Source: Candidatus Eisenbacteria bacterium (GTDB taxonomy: Bacteria > Eisenbacteria > RBG-16-71-46 > CAIMUX01 > JAHJDP01). From it: a stretch of DNA of 64,000 nt. Numbering within the stretch: the stretch's first letter is position 1; each line of letters starts with the position of its first letter. Positions 34,235 to 42,472 of the stretch are shown piece by piece. The stretch is taken from positions 23,410-87,409 of the forward strand of contig JAHJDP010000085.1 in assembly GCA_018831195.1 (NCBI GenBank), in the 5' to 3' direction. A program made the translations under genes and the position numbers. The notes beneath the pieces were generated by a model. It was not told where the DNA came from. It worked only from the letters and a program-made list of their open reading frames with translations, and did not search any database.

Positions 34235-35308
34235 TTAAGCGACGCCGCGACTCTGATGGAGGCGGTAGACATAGGCCAAAATGCGGGCCACCGCTTCGAA
34301 CAGGGCCGTGGGTATCCTCTGTCCAACTTCCGTTTGTTTGTGCAGCGCCCGGGCCAGCGGCGGATCCTCAACGATGGGCACATTGTGCTTCTCGGCAATC
34401 TCGCGGATGCGGAGAGCCATCTTCCGCATCCCTTTGGCCACCACTTCAGGAGCGGCCATCTTGCCGCGGTCGTACCGAAGAGCGACGGCGTAATGGGTCG
34501 GGTTCGTGATCACGACATCGGCTTTGGGTATCGCCGCCATCATCCGCTGCCAGCTCAGCCTCCTCTGCTGCGCCCGCACCTTTGATTTAATCTGCGGCGA
34601 TCCCTCCTGCTGTTTGACTTCTTCCTCCACCTCCTTGCGGGTCATCTTGATGTTTTGATCATGCCGATAGCGCTGATATCCGTAATCGAGGATGGCGAGA
34701 ATGAGCAGGGCCAGACCGACGCGGAGACCCATGGTGATGAATAGTTGCCCGACCCGGCTGATGATGACGCTGAGAGCGCTTCCCGTCGTCGGCAGGACGG
34801 TGGAAAAGGCCGTCTGGACAACACCCCAAGCGATGGAACCGACGATGACCAATTTCACCAGTGATTTGACCAGTTCCACACCACTGTCCATCGAGACGAC
34901 TCGCTTCATCCCCTTTATAGGATCGAGTCGATCAAACTTGGGGCCCAGCGGCTTGGACGAAACATGGAAGCCGACCTGCATGACATTGGAGACTAATCCC
35001 GAGAAAAGAGCGGTGAGGGCCACCGGGGCCAGAAGACCCAAAAGAACCGGAGTCAGACGGATTTGAAGACCGACGATGCCCTGGGAGGAAAGATCGATCG
35101 TCCCCATATTCCCAAAGAAGTAGACCAAGAGATCCCGGCACTTGGTGAAAAAAGTGGGGCCATAGAAGGAAAAGACAGCGGTCAGGGCGAGGAGAACGAT
35201 GGCATTGGCCACCTCCCGGGAGCGCGCTACCTGTCCCTCGCGACGGGCTTCCAGCCGCCGGCGGGGTGTCGCTTGCTCGGTTCTCTCCTGGAAAGACTGC
35301 TCAGCCAC
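34235..35308 (-). CDS. flhB: Flagellar export switch protein FlhB
   Basis: The 357-residue protein has an N-terminal basic head (EQATPRRRLEARREGQVA) and four membrane helices. The cytoplasmic domain carries the autocleavage motif NPTH (VVITNPTHYAVALRYD). Cleavage there switches export from rod/hook to filament substrates. The start is GTG 35308 after AGGGGGAAAG. It follows a near-consensus sigma-54 promoter (35385-35400) and a leader hairpin (35352-35376), so it may head its own transcription unit flhB-flhA-flhF-flhG-fliA. Confidence 0.97.
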   Translation of the reverse strand: MAEQSFQERTEQATPRRRLEARREGQVARSREVANAIVLLALTAVFSFYGPTFFTKCRDLLVYFFGNMGTIDLSSQGIVGLQIRLTPVLLGLLAPVALTALFSGLVSNVMQVGFHVSSKPLGPKFDRLDPIKGMKRVVSMDSGVELVKSLVKLVIVGSIAWGVVQTAFSTVLPTTGSALSVIISRVGQLFITMGLRVGLALLILAILDYGYQRYRHDQNIKMTRKEVEEEVKQQEGSPQIKSKVRAQQRRLSWQRMMAAIPKADVVITNPTHYAVALRYDRGKMAAPEVVAKGMRKMALRIREIAEKHNVPIVEDPPLARALHKQTEVGQRIPTALFEAVARILAYVYRLHQSRGVA

Positions 35309-35351
35309 CTTTCCCCCTCTTCCCCCCTTTTGGGGATCCTCTCGGAGTCAA

Positions 35352-35376
35352 ACTAGGAGGAGATCACCCTCCTAGT
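35352..35376 (-). promoter_or_regulatory. Perfect hairpin in the flhB leader
   Basis: ACTAGGAGG (35352-35360) and CCTCCTAGT (35368-35376) form a perfect 9-bp stem with a 7-nt loop. If transcription starts about 12 nt after the -12 element of the adjacent promoter, the hairpin would be the very 5' end of the flhB mRNA. That position suits 5'-end stabilisation. No U-run follows, so it is not a normal terminator. Confidence 0.5.
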
Positions 35377-35384
35377 GGGCTATC

Positions 35385-35400
35385 TGCAAGCTACATGCCA
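35385..35400 (-). promoter_or_regulatory. Near-consensus sigma-54 promoter at the fliR/flhB junction
   Basis: On the minus strand the sequence reads TGGCATGTAGCTTGCA, matching TGGCACGNNNNTTGCW with one change (C to T at position 6) and exact GG-to-GC spacing. It overlaps the last codons and stop of fliR. The predicted start lies near 35374, about 66 nt before the flhB GTG. Two other sigma-54 sites with the same orientation occur in this cluster, which supports the call. Confidence 0.65.
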
Positions 35401-36152
35401 CGTAGGAGAGTTATGAGGTCGGATTCCATTCCTGCGAAGAGACGATCGAGCGTTGATACGAAAAGAGGCAGAGTTAGGGCCAATGTGCCGAGTCCCAAAG
35501 CGATCTTAATGGGGAAGCCGATGATGAAAATATTCATCTGGGGAACGGTTCGAGCGACAAATCCCATGGCAGCTTCGGCTAAAAACAGTACGCCCAGGAC
35601 AGCGCCCCCGACTTCCAGCCCCACCACAAAAATCGAGGCGGAGAGGTCTATCAGGGTGTTCGCCACGGAGGCTCCCATCCCCAGAGTCCCCGGGGGATGC
35701 ATCCTGAGACTGAAGGAGAGGGCTCTGAGAAGGATATGATGCCCGTCGGAGAGGAGAAAGATGAGGATGGCCGTCGTCTCCAGAAAACGGCCGATAATAC
35801 CACCGGAGTTGCCGGAGGTCGGATCCATGATCCCTGCCAGTCCGATTCCCATCTGTGTCCCCATCAGCTGCCCGGCCAGATTGATTCCGACAAAGGGGAA
35901 AGATGCGGCCAAACCCAGCAAGGCCCCCAACAGGGCCTCGGAGACGACCGCCAGCAGCGTCCCAGGGAGAGTGTTGAGCGCTTCAATCGGCCCGGGGGGC
36001 GCGATTGGGGTTAGAATCACCGTCAGAGTGATGGCGGCGGCCACCTTGATTTGGCCGGGAATCTCGCGCCGGGCGAGAATCGGACTCGTCATAAAGAACC
36101 CGAGAGACCGGAAAAGGACGAGCAGGGCCACCGGCACCCAATGAAAATCCAT
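35391..36152 (-). CDS. fliR: Flagellar export gate protein FliR
   Basis: The 253-residue protein has about six membrane segments and family segments near LGFFMTSPILARREIPGQIKVAAAI and LVGLEVGGAVLGVLFLAEAAMGFVARTVPQMNIF. FliR is part of the FliPQR core of the export gate. It starts 18 nt after fliQ. Its final codons (GGC ATG TAG) form part of the sigma-54-like element that precedes flhB. Confidence 0.95.
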   Translation of the reverse strand: MDFHWVPVALLVLFRSLGFFMTSPILARREIPGQIKVAAAITLTVILTPIAPPGPIEALNTLPGTLLAVVSEALLGALLGLAASFPFVGINLAGQLMGTQMGIGLAGIMDPTSGNSGGIIGRFLETTAILIFLLSDGHHILLRALSFSLRMHPPGTLGMGASVANTLIDLSASIFVVGLEVGGAVLGVLFLAEAAMGFVARTVPQMNIFIIGFPIKIALGLGTLALTLPLFVSTLDRLFAGMESDLITLLRGM

Positions 36153-36170
36153 GTGAGGCTCCTTCCCCTT

Positions 36171-36437
36171 CTAGCCGACTCCGCCCAGGTTTGAAAACAG
36201 CTCGATGGTGAAATCCATCATTTTGTGGACCATCCAGGGCAGAAAGAGAAAGAGCGAGAGCACCACCGCGAGGATTTTCGGAATAAATGTGAGGGTCATC
36301 TCCTGTATCTGTGTCACGGCCTGGAAGACCGAGACGATCAACCCGGTCACCAGCCCGAACAAAAGCATCGGCGCCGACATGAGCAGCGCCAGCCAAAGGG
36401 TGTGCTTGAAGAGCTCAATTGCCTCGGTGACCGTCAT
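36171..36437 (-). CDS. fliQ: Flagellar export gate protein FliQ
   Basis: The 88-residue protein has two membrane helices and the typical segments LALLMSAPMLLFGLVTGLIVSVFQAVTQIQEMTLTFIPK. The length matches the family (about 89). It assembles with FliP and FliR in the export gate. It lies 12 nt after fliP and 18 nt before fliR. Confidence 0.96.
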   Translation of the reverse strand: MTVTEAIELFKHTLWLALLMSAPMLLFGLVTGLIVSVFQAVTQIQEMTLTFIPKILAVVLSLFLFLPWMVHKMMDFTIELFSNLGGVG

Positions 36438-36449
36438 GGCAGCGACCTC

Positions 36450-37244
36450 CTAGAAGAAACTCGTCACGATGGACCGAACGACCAAGTGCCAGCCATCCGC
36501 CAGAACAAAAAGCAGGATCTTGAAAGGAAGACTGATCATGACCGGTGGGAGCATCAGCATCCCCATCGACATCAAAACACTGGCGACAACCATGTCGATG
36601 ATGAGAAAAGGCAGATAGAGCACAAATCCCATCTGAAACGCTTTCCTCAATTCGCTGATCATGAAGGAGGGGATAAGAACCTCCAGCGGCACTTCACCCA
36701 GATTGGCCGGCTTTTCACGCTTCGAGAGTCCTTGGAATAGAGCCATATCCTTTTCCCGTGTCTGCGAAGCCATGAAACCGCGCAGCGGGGCCACGCCATT
36801 TTTCAAAGCGTCCCCCGGAGTTATTTCCCCATTCAGATAAGGACGAACCGCTTCTTGGTGGATCTGCGTCCACACGGGAGACATGACAAAAAAAGTGAGG
36901 AAGAGCGCCAGCCCGATCAGGACGGGATTAGGCGGCATTTGCTGCGTGCTCATGGCCTGGCGCAGGAAACCGAGAACAATGATGATCCTCGTGAACGAGG
37001 TCACCATGAGAATAAGCGCCGGGGCCATGGAGAGAAGGGTCAACAAGAAAACGATTTGTATGGTTGAAGCGACCCGCTCGGATCCCTCCTCCTCACCCAT
37101 CGAAACGGTCAGCGAGGGCCCGGCATGGGCTGTTCCCGACGCCAGCATGAGCAAGGTGGCGATTCCCAGGAAGAGAACCAGGGAGAAAACAATTTTGGAG
37201 GCCTGACCGTTCGCCCTCCATGGCGACGGATCCATCCTTGGCAT
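36450..37244 (-). CDS. fliP: Flagellar export gate protein FliP
   Basis: The 264-residue protein has an N-terminal signal-like hydrophobic segment (about 15-40) and four further membrane helices. The signature is SFTRIIIVLGFLRQAMSTQQMPPNPVLIGLALFLTFFVM, followed later by MLMLPPVMISLPFKILLFVLADGW. FliP forms the pentameric core of the FliPQR complex. The ATG overlaps the fliO stop codon (TAATG), so translation is coupled. Confidence 0.97.
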   Translation of the reverse strand: MPRMDPSPWRANGQASKIVFSLVLFLGIATLLMLASGTAHAGPSLTVSMGEEEGSERVASTIQIVFLLTLLSMAPALILMVTSFTRIIIVLGFLRQAMSTQQMPPNPVLIGLALFLTFFVMSPVWTQIHQEAVRPYLNGEITPGDALKNGVAPLRGFMASQTREKDMALFQGLSKREKPANLGEVPLEVLIPSFMISELRKAFQMGFVLYLPFLIIDMVVASVLMSMGMLMLPPVMISLPFKILLFVLADGWHLVVRSIVTSFF

Positions 37245-37717
37245 TACCGATTGTCCTCCTTAACCGTGTCTTCCATTCCCGTCGCAGAAATCCGGACGGG
37301 GAAACCAAGATTCCTCAACCGGTTCATACGATCCTCAAGCGCATGGGAGAATTCTTCTGTCTTGGCTGCTTGAGGCTGGCTCTCTTCCTGAGGCTGTTCC
37401 CTCCAGCTTCCCAGGCGTGTTATCCGCTGCTGTGTGATACCGACGAGCACTTTGCGATCACCAATGCCGATGAGAGCGACCCAGGAGTTTCTTCCCAGGG
37501 CCTTCTGGGCCTCCACATCGATCCCGTACCCCGTTACCTTGCCGCGCGTTCTCCTTTGAAGACGCCGGTAGGTATAATAAAGGAGGGCGAGCAGACCGAG
37601 AACAATGATCAATGAAAGGGCGATACGCCCGACGAGTCCGCCCGCCGAGGCGAGTTCGGTTTCAGCCTGTGTCGGTGTTGTTAAACCTGATCCGATAATG
37701 AAGAGTGGTAAGATCAT
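37244..37717 (-). CDS. fliO: Flagellar biosynthesis protein FliO
   Basis: From ATG 37717 (GAGG upstream) the protein has 157 residues. A membrane helix (about 28-50, LIIVLGLLALLYYTYRRL) is followed by a short cytoplasmic domain with EAQKALGRNSWVALIGIGDRKVLVGITQQRITRL, typical of FliO. FliO helps FliP fold into the gate. The longer frame from 37798 would overlap fliN by 74 bp and lacks support. The C-terminal tail is Gln/Glu-rich. Confidence 0.88.
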   Translation of the reverse strand: MILPLFIIGSGLTTPTQAETELASAGGLVGRIALSLIIVLGLLALLYYTYRRLQRRTRGKVTGYGIDVEAQKALGRNSWVALIGIGDRKVLVGITQQRITRLGSWREQPQEESQPQAAKTEEFSHALEDRMNRLRNLGFPVRISATGMEDTVKEDNR

Positions 37718-37724
37718 TTGATCC

Positions 37725-38348
37725 TCATGCCAGTTTCTGTACCCGGTCGCGCGGCGACAACAGATGTGTAATCCGGATGCCGAACTGCTCATCCACAACG
37801 ACGACCTCTCCCTTGCCGATATTCACTCCATTGACCAGAAGATCGACCGATTCACCCGCCATTTTGTCCAACTCCACAACGCTCCCCGGACCCAGATCCA
37901 GGATTTCGGAGATATCCATCTGCGCACGCCCCAACTCCACGGCGATGGGTAGTTGAACATCATAGAGAAGTTCAAGATTCGCTCCCTCGCCGGCGCGGTG
38001 AGAATTCACCAGCTGTGGAAACTCAACCGTCTTCACCTCCGACAGTGAATTGTTTTCGGAATCATCCAGCACACCAAGTTCCGCGGCGGCCTGGAGAAGA
38101 TTATCAATATCTTCTTCCGATGCTGATGATCCATCGTTATCGCCGGCGCCTTGGGGAAATTGCTCATCGAGCCCCAGTGAATCGATCCCTCCGGACGGAT
38201 CGGTTTCCTCATCGGCGGCACCGGCCGCATCCGGTGTTCCCGATTCTGCTCCCAAAACCTCTTCGTTTTCGGTCGACTCGGATTCTGACCCGCCGATCGA
38301 TTCGATTTCTTCGTTTTCATCCCCGGTGGGATTCATCGTTTCATCCAT
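37725..38348 (-). CDS. fliN: Flagellar switch protein FliN with long acidic N-terminal extension
   Basis: The 207-residue protein ends in a SpoA/FliN domain (about 120-200). The segments are LLYDVQLPIAVELGRAQMDISEILDLGPGSVVELDK and GVNIGKGEVVVVDEQFGIRIT. The first 120 residues are very acidic and low-complexity. Residues 77-88 read SEEDIDNLLQAA, close to the FliM N-terminal CheY-binding motif (here LSQDEVDALL). FliN usually has 110-150 residues. The ATG lies 8 bp inside the fliM end, so the two are coupled. No CheC/FliY phosphatase-like domain is visible. Confidence 0.92.
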   Translation of the reverse strand: MDETMNPTGDENEEIESIGGSESESTENEEVLGAESGTPDAAGAADEETDPSGGIDSLGLDEQFPQGAGDNDGSSASEEDIDNLLQAAAELGVLDDSENNSLSEVKTVEFPQLVNSHRAGEGANLELLYDVQLPIAVELGRAQMDISEILDLGPGSVVELDKMAGESVDLLVNGVNIGKGEVVVVDEQFGIRITHLLSPRDRVQKLA

Positions 38349-39366
38349 GTCGAGCCTCTCCTTCGCTCACAGTGGTTTGGGTTCCGTCATAAACGCCCAA
38401 GATTTGAACAGCTTTCCATTTCTTGGTTCGCCCGGGGCGACCCAAAAACTTTGTATATCCGTCAACGATAATGTTAACGGGGTCCTCGACCTTGGCATCC
38501 AAGGGAAGGACGTCTCCTACTTTCAGTTTCAGGAAATCGTAAACCGTAACATCGCTTCGGCCTAATTGCACCGCGATGTCCATCGGCCCCATACCCAGCG
38601 CGTGCTTGATTTCCTTTTTTGTCTCTTCACTCAGCGGATCGCGGGAGACCAGAAAACGGTTCTCCCCGGCCAGATGCCCGAGAATCGTCTCAATAAACGG
38701 GAACGGATATGTCAAAGTAATCAGTCCCGAGGTCTTCGGCATGGAGACCTGGAGGGTCAATACAAGAACCGTTTCAGTCGGCGGCAAAAGGTTCTGAAGC
38801 TGGGGATTCAGCTCGAATGGCCTCATGACCGGCTCCAGAGCACATATCGGCGCCCAAACCTCCTTTAAAGCCGGCAGAATTTTCCCCACCATTTTCGAAA
38901 TGATGGTCGCTTCAATCGGCGTCATATCCCTTTCTTCTTCAGGTGAAAGGCCGGAGCCGCCGAGTAGTTTATCAAACATCGCCAAACCGAGGGCGGATTG
39001 CATATCCAGGATCGTTGTTCCGTTTTCCTCCTTGAGATCCAGGAGAAAGACGCCGGCTGATTGCGGAAGGCTGATGATATATTCCCCATAGCTGAATTGC
39101 TCGAGGCTCATTAACTCCGCCGTCACACGCGCTCTCAGAAGAGTTGAGAGCAGAACACCCAGTCTCCGGGAGAAAGGAACATGAAGGTTTTGTAAAATCT
39201 TCAGCTGTTCCCTGGAGACACGACTGGGGCGCCGGAAGTCATAGGAAGAGATTTTTTTATCGCTCGCCTCCGAAACTTCTTGTTGTCGCTCCTCAGCTTC
39301 CTCGTCATCCGTCGGAATAGCGCCGAGTAGGGCATCAACTTCATCCTGGCTTAGGATGTTCGCCAC
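38341..39366 (-). CDS. fliM: Flagellar motor switch protein FliM
   Basis: The 341-residue protein begins with the CheY-P-binding peptide MANILSQDEVDALLGAI. A middle CheC-like domain (about 45-240; PQSAGVFLLDL, LLGGSGLSPEEERDMTPIE) and a C-terminal SpoA domain (VQLGRSDVTVYDFLKLKVGDVLPLD) follow. FliM is the C-ring component that transmits chemotaxis signals. No che genes are in the window, but the CheY-binding motif implies they exist elsewhere. The start is GTG 39366 with AAGGAG 9 nt upstream. Confidence 0.96.
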   Translation of the reverse strand: MANILSQDEVDALLGAIPTDDEEAEERQQEVSEASDKKISSYDFRRPSRVSREQLKILQNLHVPFSRRLGVLLSTLLRARVTAELMSLEQFSYGEYIISLPQSAGVFLLDLKEENGTTILDMQSALGLAMFDKLLGGSGLSPEEERDMTPIEATIISKMVGKILPALKEVWAPICALEPVMRPFELNPQLQNLLPPTETVLVLTLQVSMPKTSGLITLTYPFPFIETILGHLAGENRFLVSRDPLSEETKKEIKHALGMGPMDIAVQLGRSDVTVYDFLKLKVGDVLPLDAKVEDPVNIIVDGYTKFLGRPGRTKKWKAVQILGVYDGTQTTVSEGEARHG

Positions 39367-39408
39367 CGGGACAATCTCCTTCCTATCTTCCGTTCTTCCT
39401 GGCTGAGA

Positions 39409-40020
39409 CTACTGGACGATGTAGTCCGTAAAATAGAGATTCAGGGCTTTGCCATTGACAAGGATCTCGTTGACCTTAATCAATATCGATTCACGGATCT
39501 CCTCTCTCAGAACGGGGTCAACGGCTTCTTCGAGGCCCCGCGAACTGAATTCCCGTATAAGGAGATCACGGATTTGCGGATTGCGGGCCGCCATCTCCTC
39601 CACAACCCCCTCACCTTCCAGTTCGAAGGTGACCCCCACCTTGAGAAACCGCCGGCCCGACGTGCCCGCCGGATTGACGATAATCTCATCCACTGAATGT
39701 ATAAGAGACGGCGGCGGCGAGGGCGCCGTTTCAGGTTCGGGCGCAACTTCACCCGCGATCAGCTCTTCGTCGACCGGCGCGTTCAGCCTCGGTGCGAGAA
39801 CCTTTGTAATGACCACAAAGGAGATCACCGCCGTCACCGCAATGACCAGGACAAGAACCGCGATCTTTGCCACCGCGGTAGGAATCTTCGGGAGGGACGG
39901 CAGTTTTAGACCGAATTTCTTCTTGCCTGTGCCCTCGCCGGCCGGCTGTTCCTGATCGTTTACCGCGGCCTCACCCTGCGGTCCGGCCTTTTCTCTAATT
40001 TCTGCAGCCTCTCCCGCCAT
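39409..40020 (-). CDS. fliL: Flagellar basal body-associated protein FliL
   Basis: The 203-residue single-pass protein has a Lys/Glu-rich cytoplasmic head, one membrane helix (about 50-72, VAKIAVLVLVIAVTAVISF) and a periplasmic stomatin-like FliL domain ending GKALNLYFTDYIVQ. FliL stabilises stators at the motor. ATG 40020 (GGAG 7 nt upstream) is preferred over GTG 40023. It follows flgE directly by 23 nt; motA, motB and flbD, which often sit between flgE and fliL, are absent here. Confidence 0.93.
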   Translation of the reverse strand: MAGEAAEIREKAGPQGEAAVNDQEQPAGEGTGKKKFGLKLPSLPKIPTAVAKIAVLVLVIAVTAVISFVVITKVLAPRLNAPVDEELIAGEVAPEPETAPSPPPSLIHSVDEIIVNPAGTSGRRFLKVGVTFELEGEGVVEEMAARNPQIRDLLIREFSSRGLEEAVDPVLREEIRESILIKVNEILVNGKALNLYFTDYIVQ

Positions 40021-40043
40021 CACTCAACTCCTCCAGCGGCCCT

Positions 40044-41735
40044 TTACCGCTTCAAGTTGATGACATCCGACAAAATTTCATCGGTTGTGGTCAGGACCCG
40101 GGCGCTCGCTTGAAAACCGCGCTGGGCCAGAATCATTTGTGTGAATTGTTCCGCCAAATCGACATTGGAGCCTTCCAACGCACCCGGTTGGATTGTTAAA
40201 CCACCATGAGATTCGGGCGGCGCCACCATCGGGGATCCCGAGTTCGGCGAGAAGGCGAAAAGAGATCCACCCTCGCGCGTCAGTCCCGACGGATTGGCAA
40301 AACGGGCGACAGCGACTTGGGCGATCGGCCGTTGTACACCGTTTGAAAAGAGCCCGTGTATAATCCCATTCTGATCAAATTGGAAATCAACAAATTCCCC
40401 GGCGCTGTAGCCGTCTTGATTGGCGATGACCTGCGTTTCGGAACTCAGCATGGTCAACCCGCTGAAGGTTCCCTGCGTTCCAACATCGAGATTCATGCTC
40501 ACGGGGCTGGTGCTTCCATTGCCGAAATCCAGCTGGATTCCGGCGGGGATCTTGTCCCCTTCGGGATTATAGGAGAGTCCTTGAATTGATCCGTCTGAGT
40601 TCCAAGCGATACGGCCGGAGCCTCCCTGCAGCACACGGACTTCGCCGTTATCCACCTTCGCTGTCCAGCTGACGGCGTTTTCTCCGAGGACACGGGTCAA
40701 TTCGATCGTCAGAGTGTGGGCCTCTCCCAAGCTGTCATAAATTGTCAGATCCTGCGTCACCGCGATCGGGTCCCGGGCCTCTTGCAATGTCTCCATCTCG
40801 AGACTCGAACCGAAATCGATCCGTAGATTGTCATCGGCTCCCATGCCCCGCATCGTCAGGGCATCGATCGCCGCCGTGGTCCCTAGTGAGGCCGGCGTAT
40901 CAATTCGAATCCTGCTTTGAGAATCAAGGGACACGGTGGTCCCGGACACTTCAGGATCTTCATTCAGCATTGATTGCAACGCCGACATCAGATCAGCCAG
41001 TGTTGTATTGCCCGATACGTCGACTTCCGCGCTATAGCCGGTGCCGTTGACCTGCGCCGAGATCGCAATCGTATCTCCATCCTGCAACAGGGCTTCACCG
41101 CCTGTTCCCAGGGAAAGAAGCTTGGTTGTCGAATCGACGGTTCCGCCGTCAATGTGATAAAGGACTGCTGATTGAAGCGCCTGCCCGAGCGGTTGGGAAT
41201 CAGAGTTCAAATTGCCGGCGATAGAGATGTCGGATGTTACACGGGCCGGCTCCATCTCCGTGATCGGGATCGCAAGATCCCCGAACTGTGTCCCGAAGGC
41301 CTGGACCTTCGGATCATATGTATAACCCTGAACAGCCAGTCCGCTGGTGGAGCTGACGAGCCGTCCACTTGAATCCAGCCGGAAAGATCCCGCCCGCGAA
41401 TAGAGATATTGATCCCCGGCATTGAGAACAAAGAAACCGCTTCCTTCAAGCGCCAGATCGGTCGATACACCGGTGGCTTCAATGCCGCCTTGTGTAAAGA
41501 GCGGATCCGTCGCCGCCAAACGGGTTCCTGTTCCCATTTGGAGCGCATTGAGACCGCCTCGGGAGCCTATCGACCCCACCGATGAGCGGATTGTCTGCGC
41601 CAAGGCTTCTTCAAATGTCGTCCGTCCCGCCTTAAAACCGACAGTATTGACATTGGCAATGTTATTGCCTATCACATCCAACATTCCAACATGACTGGAT
41701 AGACCTGAAACCGCGGAAAATAGTGATCGCATCAT
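40044..41735 (-). CDS. flgE: Flagellar hook protein FlgE
   Basis: The 563-residue protein has the rod/hook N-terminal motif SLFSAVSGLSSHVGMLDVIGNNIANVNTVGFKAGRTTFEE and the C-terminal motif SNVDLAEQFTQMILAQRGFQASARVLTTTDEILSDVINLKR, which form the D0 coiled-coil. The FlgE-specific central D1/D2 region includes DPIAVTQDLTIYDSLGEAHTL. It is longer than E. coli FlgE (about 400), as is common outside enterics. It is exported through the flagellar system and capped by FlgD. It lies 25 nt after flgD. Confidence 0.95.
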   Translation of the reverse strand: MMRSLFSAVSGLSSHVGMLDVIGNNIANVNTVGFKAGRTTFEEALAQTIRSSVGSIGSRGGLNALQMGTGTRLAATDPLFTQGGIEATGVSTDLALEGSGFFVLNAGDQYLYSRAGSFRLDSSGRLVSSTSGLAVQGYTYDPKVQAFGTQFGDLAIPITEMEPARVTSDISIAGNLNSDSQPLGQALQSAVLYHIDGGTVDSTTKLLSLGTGGEALLQDGDTIAISAQVNGTGYSAEVDVSGNTTLADLMSALQSMLNEDPEVSGTTVSLDSQSRIRIDTPASLGTTAAIDALTMRGMGADDNLRIDFGSSLEMETLQEARDPIAVTQDLTIYDSLGEAHTLTIELTRVLGENAVSWTAKVDNGEVRVLQGGSGRIAWNSDGSIQGLSYNPEGDKIPAGIQLDFGNGSTSPVSMNLDVGTQGTFSGLTMLSSETQVIANQDGYSAGEFVDFQFDQNGIIHGLFSNGVQRPIAQVAVARFANPSGLTREGGSLFAFSPNSGSPMVAPPESHGGLTIQPGALEGSNVDLAEQFTQMILAQRGFQASARVLTTTDEILSDVINLKR

Positions 41736-41760
41736 GATTCATCCCTCCCGGACGAGCCGT

Positions 41761-42426
41761 CTATTCTTCTGAAATGCTCCCGATTTCAATCACGGAGCCC
41801 AATGGGATCTGTTGCCCGTTCATGATGAGCCATGTCTGACCCTGGTCATATGAAACACCAGAGATCAAACCAGCCACGACCGGTACAGCGCCCAGAGGCT
41901 CGCCGTCGACATCAAAAGCTGACACCTGCAAATTATAAGATCCCGGGGGTAGCTCATCGCCGTCATCCGCCACCGGATTCCAATCCCAAACCGTGTTTCC
42001 TTGCGGCACACCCTCGCGCCGTACAATGGCCACTGTTTGTCCCGATTCATCCACAACCGAGATCAAAACCTCTTGCGCCTGCTGGGGAAGGTAGACACCC
42101 ACCTCCACCGGATCCGTACCAGTAATGTTTAACTCACCCGAACTCGCCACCAGCCGCCGGCCGATCATTTGAGGCGTCATTGTTTGCCCCAGTGATTCGA
42201 TCATCAGGGTTTGTGTCTGTGCCGTGGCGTTCAAATTTTGCATTTGCTCCAGAGAGCTGAATTGCGCCAATTGAGCCACCATTTCCTCATTCTGCATCGG
42301 ATTCAGAGGATCCTGATTCACCAGCTGAGCCAGCAGCAGCTTTAAAAAATCTTCCTTGCCGAGATCGGCGTATCCCGCCGCCGCACTCAACGCGGCATTT
42401 GTCGATCCAATCGAAGTTACTTCCAT
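41761..42426 (-). CDS. flgD: Hook assembly cap protein FlgD
   Basis: The 221-residue protein has the conserved N-terminal export/assembly region LGKEDFLKLLLAQLVNQDPLNPMQNEEMVAQLAQFSSLEQMQ. A FlgD Ig-like/tudor C-terminal half contains QGNTVWDWNPVADDGDELPPGSYNL. It acts as scaffold for hook polymerisation. Its Ig-like half belongs to the same broad fold as the sorting domains at the ends of the two subtilase genes in this window. Confidence 0.95.
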   Translation of the reverse strand: MEVTSIGSTNAALSAAAGYADLGKEDFLKLLLAQLVNQDPLNPMQNEEMVAQLAQFSSLEQMQNLNATAQTQTLMIESLGQTMTPQMIGRRLVASSGELNITGTDPVEVGVYLPQQAQEVLISVVDESGQTVAIVRREGVPQGNTVWDWNPVADDGDELPPGSYNLQVSAFDVDGEPLGAVPVVAGLISGVSYDQGQTWLIMNGQQIPLGSVIEIGSISEE

Positions 42427-42472
42427 TTCTATTGACTCCCTTCATGCCCCAAACCGGGCCTCACACCCCTAG

